Assembly: GCA_964019415.1 (NCBI GenBank)
Contig: OZ025871.1
Location: 1,690,629-1,754,628 of the forward strand
Direction of reading: 5' to 3'
Length of the DNA: 64,000 nt
DNA from: Ianthella basta
Taxonomy: Eukaryota; Porifera; Demospongiae; Verongiida; Ianthellidae
The notes below the pieces were generated by a model. That model was not told where the DNA came from. It was given only the letters and a program-made list of their open reading frames with translations, and made no database searches. Positions within the stretch are counted from its first letter, which is position 1. Every line of letters begins with the position of its first letter. Positions 55,943 through 64,000 of the stretch are shown here, in pieces. A program made the translations under genes and the position numbers.

Positions 55943-56655
55943 AGCGATCGATCAATGTAGCGCTCACCACGTGCTCAACTCATTATTAGCAAGTGCACAT
56001 GCACAGTACAACATGGCATACATTAAATGGTTATGCAATAGTTAGCAGTCTGTGTGTAACGGACTAATAACACAATCACAGCAACTACAGTTCACATAGT
56101 CTTAGATTCTAGAGTGTTACAAGATGTTGACAAGAGCTCTAGGGCCTCTTTTCAGATTCAGCACTTTCATTCTCGATCATGGATGTTTCATTTGCATTAA
56201 CAGATGAGCCCTCATCCTCTGAATTTGATGGTTTGTTTTCGTTTGCTATATCCTGATTCGATGGACGGCCATCCTGCTGCTCAGGATTTCTCTTGCATAT
56301 CATGACAATGATGATGCTAAAGATGCTGACAATGACAGGGATTAAGGCGATAGTTATTAATGCAGTGATTATTGCAGGAACCAATTGTGTGGTGGCACTA
56401 GTACTGTTGACTTCTGTTTTGTTGTGCACAGAGACATTGAGATTTGGAATGATGCCTCCTGCAGAGGTGTGCAACACAGGAGACAGACAAAGTGTATAAT
56501 TACATATAAGTATATTCATAGTATATGGGTTAAAGTGGTGAGCATGCAATGCATGAGTACCAGAACATGTTCTAATTATAAGTGGAAACTAAAGACGTCT
56601 TGTTTGATCTATGTATAGCTGTTTTTCAACGGCACCCTTTCAGTCAGTGTGTGCA

Positions 56656-56659
<4 letters not shown>

Positions 56660-56753
<94 letters not shown>
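56660..56753. repeat. (GT)n microsatellite in gene F intron 3
   Basis: About 93 bp of GT, at the same intron position as in genes D and E. Confidence 0.95.
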
Positions 56754-57019
56754 TGACTGTGTCTGTGTACCATGTGCATGTATGTCTCCCTATACTGCAA
56801 GACCTTTAAGCACCAATATCACAACGGTTTCTCTAGGGCTAGTTGATGACAAACCTGGATTGTCTGGGGGAGGGGTCCCTGTTGTTCTTGGCAGGCTTGG
56901 AGATGGTGAAACATCTTGTGTGCTGGCAGTGAAGGGTGCTGATTCAGTTGATGATGGTGTGGGACATGGAACAGGGGAGACCCCTGAGCAATTTGACACC
57001 ACAGCAGACACAGCTGTAG

Positions 57020-58250
57020 CACATGGGAGTGGTAGGCAAAGTTTGTCATTGTAATACAACCTATGTTAATGCAAGGCCAACATGGATAATGTGTACGATG
57101 TGTTATGTACACGTCTCCCATGCACAATCTCCATAAATAATATAAATAATTAATGAAAATGTGAAATAATAGTGAATTGTTGTATGATGAAGCCATATAT
57201 CAAAGGAGAAAACTGTGGTACATATTGTATAACCACCAGTTTGCTATAGTTCAACTTCCTCAAGAGCACTGGGCTCTTATTGTTATAGCCAATCAGCTTC
57301 ATGTGGAATGTTTATTTTGTTCTAAAGTTGTTGCTCATTTTCACACATTTCTTGCCATGCAGCTGCTGTTCACATAGCATGTGACTCTTTCTCGCAGCAC
57401 GTTCATGTGTCACCTTGTGGATGTACAATGTCGTGGCAGTGTATGCTTATGATATCCCACGATTACACATGACTTGCTTGTGCAAGCTAGCTAGCTAGAT
57501 GCATCCAGCAAAGAATGAGATAAAATTGGTTGATGTAGATGTATTTAGCGTGAAAATTAATGCTTTTCACACGTAAGTGTCCAACTGTTTTCTCAATACA
57601 ATGGGCTTTGACCGCTGCTCAACAATGCTACATGCAAGCTAAAACGTTTCCAAGTAGCTAAGCAGGGCCTTCTCTACACATGTACAGTAGCTGCCTTGTC
57701 TCCATTTATTACAGTGAATTCAGGTAACTGGGTAAGGCCTGGCGTGCGTAACTTCCTTGTAATCAATGGCTGTGTTGCCACGCTAAAACACCCTTCGCGG
57801 AGCCTCTTTTCCGGCGAAAGCATGTAGCTAGCTACTAAGTTCCAAACACTTTACTCAAATGATCTGCAGATCACATTGGGCATTTTAGGACAAGAAACCC
57901 TGAATGACTGTATGTTACTTTGCATGCATGTACTGGCTTATCAATAGCTCAATTAGCAGGGTATACAAAGTTCTGATACCATGCAACTTAAACAACTGGT
58001 TTGGGAATTTTCCTACATTTTGACCAATGTTCTGGTCTTCCTCATGCAAGGCAAAAATAACAGCTAGCTCAAGTATTCTTGAATCAATATTGTGCTACTT
58101 GCTTGTCGGGGGGAGCTTGCAATTGGTGCGCCGCATCGACTATCAAGTGTGCAATGTATGTGGTCCATTTATTGTGCATGCACAATTAATATTTGAGAAC
58201 TTTACTGTGAAGACAATGTCACAATGTGAGGAGGAGCTGTGTCAGGATGA
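57020..58250. other. Left part of gene F intron 2, no feature recognised
   Basis: AT-rich intronic DNA before the LINE insertion. The first 110 bp are shared with the corresponding flanks of genes D and E. Confidence 0.5.
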
Positions 58251-60945
58251 AGAAGGTATAGGATACCTGATCACTCTGTCCTCTTATGGGACATACTGGT
58301 AGAGGGGGTACTTGACGTATCTCCCATGCCTACCAAGGTCCAGAAGGACCAACCCCAGAAGAAGTTCGTAGTACCAGAGGACTACATGTGTGGCCAGGAA
58401 GACTTTATTGTCAACATTGTTGCGCGACTGAAGAGGTTGGATGATGATCAAAGTGAGCTGGATAGTGTATACAGTGACCTGTTGGAGGGGTTGAAGAGTG
58501 GGCTTAAGGAAGTGGCTTGTGGTGGCAAAAAGCAGCGCCAGATATGGTTTACTAAGGAGCTGAAGGCTTTGAGGAAGGTGATGCATAAGAAGGAGAAGAA
58601 CTGGTTAGAGGGGAAGGCCAACATGGAATGGAAGAACTTGAGGAATGAGTACTTGAAGGCTAGAGTAGCTTATTCTAAGGCAGTGAATAGAGCTAAGAGG
58701 GCCCATCAAAGGAGCAGGTGTGAACAGTTGGAAAGAGATCTGGAGTGCCCTAAGAATTTCTGGAGAGCCCTTAAGAAGATGAATGTCAGCAAAGTGAAGA
58801 AAGCAAGGTCGAATCTGCTTCAGGTCTTTGATGAGGGAGGGTCCGTAAAATCAGGTGAAGAAGCATTGAGTGTATGGCAGAGTCATTTTGTGAAAGTCCT
58901 GGGTGGAGATGATGAAGAGGGGCAGGAGACAAGTTGCACGCAGGTGAACACAGAGGACAATGGGTCAGAGTGTAGTTAGCATTTTTGTGAACTAATCTCA
59001 AGAGAGGAAGTATTGTGGGCCCTAAATGAAGTGAAGAAGAATGCAGCCCCTGGGAGTGATGGTGTAGAGATATACATGCTGCTAACAGAGAGGCTGTTTG
59101 AAGTATGGGTGGCTCTGTTTGATGTGTGTTGGGAGCATGGCATTGTGCCTTCTTTGTGGAGAGAGAGTATTGTTTCCGTAAAGGGAGGGGATGCAGGGAC
59201 CAACTACTGTCTCTGGTGTTATTAGGTCAAACGGAGGTGGTGAGGAAACCTGATGGTATGCTAGTAGCATTCCATTGACTTTGCTAAGGCCTATGACAAG
59301 GTGAATCGGAAGAAGCTGTGGTCTTGTCTGCAGAGTGTGGGCGTGAAGGGCAGGTGTCTGCAGTTTATACAGGCTCTGTATGAAGGAAGTGTGTGCAGAG
59401 TGAAAGTGGAAGGTCAGGTCAGTGGAGATTTTGAGGTGAACTCTGGTCTACGACAGGGATGTGTCTTATCCCCACTGCTCTTCTCGTTATACATCAACGG
59501 TGCTGTGAAGAAGTTGAAAGAGGAGAAGTGTGGAGTGGAATGTGGCGGTGAGACCATTCCTGGTCTGCTGTTTGCAGATGACGCTTGCAGTGGCCTCAGA
59601 TGCATTGGGTTTGAAGAAGAGTTTGGACGTACTGGTGGAATGGTGGAATGAATGGGGAGTGAAGATTAACGTGGCTAAGTCTGGGATCATGCATATCCGC
59701 AAGAACAAGGGAGAAAGATGCAATGTGACATATAAGTTGGATGGAGAGACAATTCTGATGGTCTTTTCATACAAGTACTTAGGATGTGTTGTGGATGAGT
59801 TTCTGGAGCTGAAAGAGATGGTTGAGGACAAAGCAGAGGCAGGGAGAAGAGCTCTGGGTGCTTGTTTTCAGAGATGTCGGGCAGAGGTGGGTGAGGTTAC
59901 AGTTGCGGTTTTCAGGAAGCTAATGGAATCTTTAGTGGAGTCAACCATGATGTATGGAGCAGAGGTAGGGAGCTGCAGTAGACCATTGGAATCTATTGAG
60001 CAAGTCCAGCTGCGTGCTCTCAGAATGTTCTTTGGAGTGGGCACACTTCACCCCAAGGTGTCCTTATTGCTGGAAATCCAGTCACTACCAGTTGTGTGGG
60101 AGGCAAAGATGCACTGTGTGAAGTTTTGGTTGAAGGTGTTGACTAGTAGGTTGTATGAGGGGAGGATACTGAAGAAGATAGCGAGACAGGCAGTGGAGTG
60201 TGACAAAGGGGTCTGGATAGGAAACATGGCTAAGTGTGTGGGTGAATTTGGGTGGCAGAGTGTGGGAGGAGATGCAATTGCAGACCTTACTGATTCAGAG
60301 ATTGGAGCTATGTTGTCTAGTGCTGCATGGAGGAAGGTGAAGAGGATGCTGATGAAGGAAGTGGAGGAGAGGCCAAAGCTGAGGATGATGAAAGAAATTG
60401 TAAACCTTGAATGTGAGTCGAGCTGTGCAGTGGTGAAAAGGAAGAAAGAGAGGTCAATGTTGGTGAAGTTGAGAGGGGGAACAGCACCATTTCAGATAGA
60501 AGTTGGAAGGTGGCAAGGAGTGGACAGGGAGGAGAGAGTATGCAAGGACTGCCAGTGTCAAGAGGTAGAAGACGTCTGCCACTGGCTGATACGGTGCCCT
60601 GCCTGGGACCACCTCAGGCAGCCTTTGATGACAGAAGTCAACCGTTGTGACAGATTTAAGGAGCAGAGTCATAGTGAACAGACTGCCATTATACTGTCTT
60701 TATCATGCACTAATCCTAGTATTCTAAAACATCTTAGCTCTATGTGGTGTGGCCGTTTCTGTGTGCAAGTGCTTACTAAGTAACATGCTTTTTGGTCCAC
60801 ATCCCTAGCTCTGTTCTTTTCTTCCTCTGTTGAACTAGTCTTTATGCTTGTGTTCTTATGTTAGTGCTACATTGGACCTTTTGTGTCCTAGCACCATGTG
60901 GTGCGGTGCACTCTAATAATGGTTGAATTGAATTTAATTTAATTG
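58250..60945 (+). mobile_element. 5'-truncated LINE retrotransposon, copy 2
   Basis: It begins inside the endonuclease C-terminus (PDHSVLLWD at about 58268), followed by a basic linker region (58326-58978). The reverse transcriptase follows with GSDGVEIY, DFAKAYDKVNR, GLRQGCVLSPLLFSLYING and the LLFADD catalytic motif near 59565-59585. After that come the thumb region and a long C-terminal part with a CxxC...H...C zinc-knuckle-like block (VCKDCQCQEVEDVCHWLIRC, about 60540). The ORF is broken by a stop at 58977, a deletion and frameshift near 59200-59260, and a frameshift near 59580. Only the stretch 59530-60783 is long and open. The 3' end carries a TTGAATTGAATTTAATT tail. Without family comparison I cannot name the clade. 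Not active. Confidence 0.9.
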
Positions 60946-61629
60946 AATATCATGTACCCTCACTCACTTTCATGTACCCTTCACTCACTTTCAGTAGGTG
61001 CAACAATGTCGAGGCTGTTTCATACTCCTTATGACATGGGCACTGCTCCTGCAGATCTGACACACACTGGGATCTTCCAGATGGAAACGGTTGGTGTTTG
61101 TTCCGTTGCGAGGCATCAACGTGATGTTGTGATTAGATGTGCTGCGGCGAATGTACAGGAGAACCACCGATTGGACGTCCTCCGGCCACTGGAAGATCAC
61201 TGACACGATATCGGCTGACATAAGATGGTCGGTGATGGAGGAATTACCAAGCAACCGCAACAAACCATTTCCATCATCGCTGTAAACTGCCGCTTCCGCT
61301 GGCTCTGGCTTGATCGCGAGAGGGCCCACTTGCTTTGCTCCTACGCTTCCCGTTGCAACGCACTCGTAAGCGTCCCTCCCACTGTTAACACTCGGAGATC
61401 TACGTACACATCCACTCCGACTGGTTATAGGGAACGGTTTAACTTCGTACGCCTCGTACTGCCATTGATCAGGATCGGATCCCATGGCCATACCTGCATT
61501 GATTGATTGATCGAAGAAAGTCAGTTGCCGACGCCAGTGATAAGCTGCGCATATCCTGAATTACGAGTACTTACCAGCCAAAAGAGAAAAGTATATCCAC
61601 CAAAGTATCTGACTCATTACCGGCTGCAT

Positions 61630-61732
61630 GTACAACTATTGTGCTGAGGAGATACCCATAAATCACGAGATCTAGATGGTCACATGGTAGTCAGCGGTAT
61701 AGCTACTGTCCTGGTCCTGGCCTCACATCCGA

Positions 61733-61824
<92 letters not shown>

Positions 61825-61917
61825 TGTGTGTGTGTGTGCTCCCAGGAGTAGATATCAGCCACAGGGGGAGGTGGATTTTGTAGGGATGGAGAGAGAAAAC
61901 AAATGAATCATCGGATG
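61630..61917. other. Upstream region of gene F
   Basis: Contains a GT microsatellite (61735-61840) and no recognised gene. Confidence 0.5.
61735..61840. repeat. (GT)n microsatellite
   Basis: About 105 bp of GT upstream of gene F. Confidence 0.95.
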
Positions 61918-62275
61918 TTACAGGGGGGCTGTTTTAGATGGGTTCCACTCTATTCATATGAGCTCTAGCCTCCACATAGACTTACCTACACAGCAGGCAC
62001 AATGCTAAGTTGAATGGTGTCGACCTCCATATCCATAAGGACGCTGGCGTTGCTACTGCATAAGTGGCACACATCCTGATTTTCCAGAAAGAACTTGCGC
62101 GTGTTCTTCCCCTGACCAGGCACGTGGTTCAACTTGACGTCCCTGGCCGACGTCGTCTGGCGCACATACAACAGTACCACTGATGGGACTCCCTGCGGCC
62201 AACGAAAGCTTACCGACACACGATCGGATAGTGGTAGTTGGACGACTGGGGATGTCCGGAGGAGTTCCATGGTGC
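61918..62275 (-). pseudogene. Partial copy of the gene D ectodomain exon and its intron
   Basis: It is nearly identical to about 42838-43190, covering the 3' half of the gene D ectodomain exon (from TMELLRTSPV to LSIVPAV) and about 60 bp of downstream intron. The copy ends abruptly at the GAGTTCCATGG junction. There is no signal exon beside it. Confidence 0.85.
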
Positions 62276-62406
62276 TAGCCCACACCTTGAGCTCTATGAT
62301 TACAGAAATGAGGCATAATGTCTGCACCAATGTCCTATGGGGGTTGAGACTAAGTGACTGTGTGTTGTTTCAGCTTAGCTGCCCACTATAAAAAGTACAG
62401 GAACTA

Positions 62407-62662
62407 GAAATAATAAAAATTTTCTACAAAAATTGTAAGGATGTAGGGATGGCATAAAAAGGACAGAAACAATTAAAGGCTGTTACACAGTGGAGCATTA
62501 ACCATCGTCCCTACATTGAAGGGTGTAGGACTATAAGATGCGACATTCTTGCATGTAGGGACCATGGTTAATGCGCCACTGTGTAACAGCCTTTACTTGT
62601 TTCTGTCCTTTTTATGCCATCCCTACATCTTTACAATTTTTGTAGAAAATTTTTATTATTTC
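62407..62662. mobile_element. Palindromic MITE with TA target duplication
   Basis: Two arms of about 110 bp are near-perfect reverse complements (start GAAATAATAAAAATTTTC) around a spacer of about 35 bp. TA dinucleotides flank both ends (62405-62406 and 62663-62664). There is no ORF. The structure is typical of Tc1/mariner-derived MITEs. Confidence 0.85.
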
Positions 62663-62679
62663 TATACAATATACAAATC

Positions 62680-63130
62680 AGTTAAGGGCCTGCAGCGTAT
62701 AGGGAGTTCATTCTGGCCCTATGTGCCAAAACGCGCCTTCCACATGATGTGGATATCTGCAGCTTATCTTGTGGTTGTGGCAAGCCAGGCACAGGAGTCT
62801 TGCCGTGGAATCTTCATCAGAATTGGAGGACTGATCATGACATTGTTTCAAAAGTGCCTCATGATGTCCAATCCAGGCTGGGCACCTGATCAGCCAATGG
62901 ACCACATCCTGCACGCATGTGGGACATGTCCATATGTAAACATATGGCTTCCGTGCTGGCCGATTTTGACCTTCCGTATTCTCTTCCCTTACTCTGCCAG
63001 ATTGGGCCCGAATTGTGCGAACTTGGCATCAATCTTAACCCCTGTCCTTGTGCTAGAAACGTGTGCTTACAAATAGTGAATAATCGTTCTCTATTCCGAG
63101 ATACAGCGCCGTTAGTGACTACGGTAAAAT
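62680..63130 (-). mobile_element. Decayed LINE 3' fragment
   Basis: Minus-strand reading gives DVVHWLIRCPAW, preceded in another frame by MDMSHMRAGCGPLADQ. This recalls the EDVCHWLIRCPAW zinc-knuckle-like block of the LINEs above. The rest is too diverged to read. Confidence 0.55.
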
Positions 63131-63209
63131 AGCACATATCGTCGTTGTGGCAAGTGAGAAAGAGGCTGAATTAGAAACGAAGGGTATGGGCCAATAGGCA
63201 ATCAATCAC

Positions 63210-63360
63210 TCTAACTTTTCCATGTGAGCGCTTTTCCTAACTAAATCCGCTGCAAAGTTACATCGATAAACGTAACTTCTCTCCCACCCCCCAAAAGTTG
63301 CGCACCTTATAACTCTTCGCAGAAGCATCTGATCGAAAGCGCTCACATGGAAAAGTTAGA
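63210..63360. mobile_element. Small MITE-like element with 25-bp inverted ends
   Basis: TCTAACTTTTCCATGTGAGC (extending to CGCTTT) at the left is matched exactly, in inverse, at the right end (63336-63360). Length 151 bp, no ORF. Confidence 0.8.
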
Positions 63361-64000
63361 TCTTTTTCTTGTCTTTCGTAATCAACCTTCGTCGTGCGTC
63401 AGTGCCACAAGCTCACTTGCCACACGAAGATTTGCTGAGTAGACTCGTTGCCAGCTTCACTGGCAGCCATTGTCACGTGACTTCCCCGTGACACACTGTT
63501 AAAATGTCTTAACACTTGGAGTGGAGCTTTGGCGAATGACAGCGTAACCGTATTAAAGCCGTGCGTAAATGTCTAGCTGCCAGCAGGAACGACTAGCTTC
63601 GCGATTGAAGCAGATTTGTGCTTCGATTTCCGCGTTGTTATACAATTCGTCTTGCGAATCACGCGCACATCACACGCTGTCACATGCGTAACCACGGTAA
63701 CGCCGAAGAATGTGATGAAACCGCACGGTTCACGCTAAAATAAACAAATTGAGCTAGCAGCGGTCATGTCCCACATGCGCACCTCTCCACTGTTGCACTC
63801 TTTGTATACTCTTTCTATATAATTATACAAATATATTATGACTGTCATCTGTTGTCTTTCCTTTCATAATAATGAATGACATTATGTGTTTTAGTGCTGC
63901 ATGGGGCAGTTGCCCTAGTGTGCCTAGCACATGAGGCACTTGAAAGTTATTGGTTGATTGATTGATTGATATACTTTGACATACATAATAGCTATATATA
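63361..64000. other. Right edge, no gene recognised
   Basis: A CpG-rich stretch at 63440-63740 could be the promoter side of a gene beyond the window, but no exon is visible. A short TTGA run lies at 63950-63972. Confidence 0.4.

Larger units (their letters stand above)
56139..61617 (-). pseudogene. Gene F: orphan receptor-like paralogue, frameshifted and split by a LINE
   Basis: Same plan as gene D: 61617-61575 (signal peptide SQILWWIYFSLLAG; an upstream ATG at 61629 is in frame), 61493-60989 (ectodomain with YEAYEVKPF, SVIFQWPEDVQSVVLLYIRR and VCQICRSSAH), 57013-56804 (Ser/Thr/Pro stalk) and 56458-56139 (membrane span and a tail unlike those of D and E, rich in Asn/Ser/Glu, ending ESEKRP). 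Near the end of the ectodomain exon F is 11 bp shorter than gene E. This shifts the frame and creates a TGA a few bases before the donor. Intron 2 contains an antisense LINE of about 2.7 kb. The stalk and membrane exons remain open. I regard the gene as probably inactive in membrane form; a secreted product ending at the TGA is possible. Confidence 0.6.

Noticed and set aside
62549..63076. 175-codon plus-strand ORF
   Set aside because: It crosses the MITE at its left end and is antisense to a decayed LINE fragment whose zinc-knuckle-like text is recognisable on the minus strand.

Overview
The window is nuclear DNA from an invertebrate animal. Genes are split into many short exons with GT-AG introns. 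Intergenic gaps are often only 70-170 bp, but CA/TG microsatellites are unusually dense. CpG is rare except at promoters and young repeats. The three recognisable conserved genes (BCKDHB, STPG2, PMS2), the FCGBP-like IgGFc-binding proteins and the AT-rich, repeat-littered compact layout fit an early-branching animal. A demosponge is my best guess; this is inference, not proof.

Layout. (1) 1-14.7 kb, minus strand: a tandem array of three genes with an IgGFc-binding domain. Gene A is an intact single-pass membrane protein, gene B is a frameshifted copy, and gene C is an intact, apparently secreted form ending in a fibronectin-III-like domain. Shared intergenic sequence shows that a 4-5 kb unit was duplicated and that the array probably continues left of the window. 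(2) 14.7-18.3 kb: repeat-bearing intergenic DNA. (3) 18.35-35.45 kb: a housekeeping block. BCKDHB (minus) and STPG2 (plus) are divergent and share a 144-bp promoter; PMS2 (plus) starts 166 bp after STPG2 ends. I reconstructed complete exon chains with consistent reading phase for all three. (4) 35.5-40.1 kb, plus strand: two related small proline-rich proteins with a C-terminal membrane segment. A 1.1-kb transposon sits in an intron of the second. (5) 41.4-62.3 kb, minus strand: a second tandem family of orphan receptor-like genes (D, E, F plus fragments). Each has a signal peptide, a CxxC-bearing ectodomain exon, a Ser/Thr/Pro stalk, one membrane span and a short acidic tail. The array is interrupted by two LINE copies, a copied piece of the proline-rich gene, and a 48-54 kb zone of inverted-repeat elements. 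(6) 62.4-64 kb: miniature inverted-repeat elements and a decayed LINE fragment.

How parts relate. BCKDHB encodes the mitochondrial E1-beta subunit of branched-chain 2-oxoacid dehydrogenase. STPG2 is a sperm-tail PG-rich-repeat protein, and the shared promoter carries a full match to an RFX X-box, as expected for a flagellar gene. PMS2 is the MutL-alpha endonuclease subunit and has E2F-like sites just upstream. The two receptor-like arrays show birth-and-death evolution: tandem copies, tail-repeat expansion, stop codons, frameshifts and partial copies. That pattern is typical of recognition or surface-defence genes, but their function is not shown by sequence.

All exon boundaries were read by eye from splice signals and reading phase, without transcript evidence. 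No tRNA, rRNA or CRISPR was seen.
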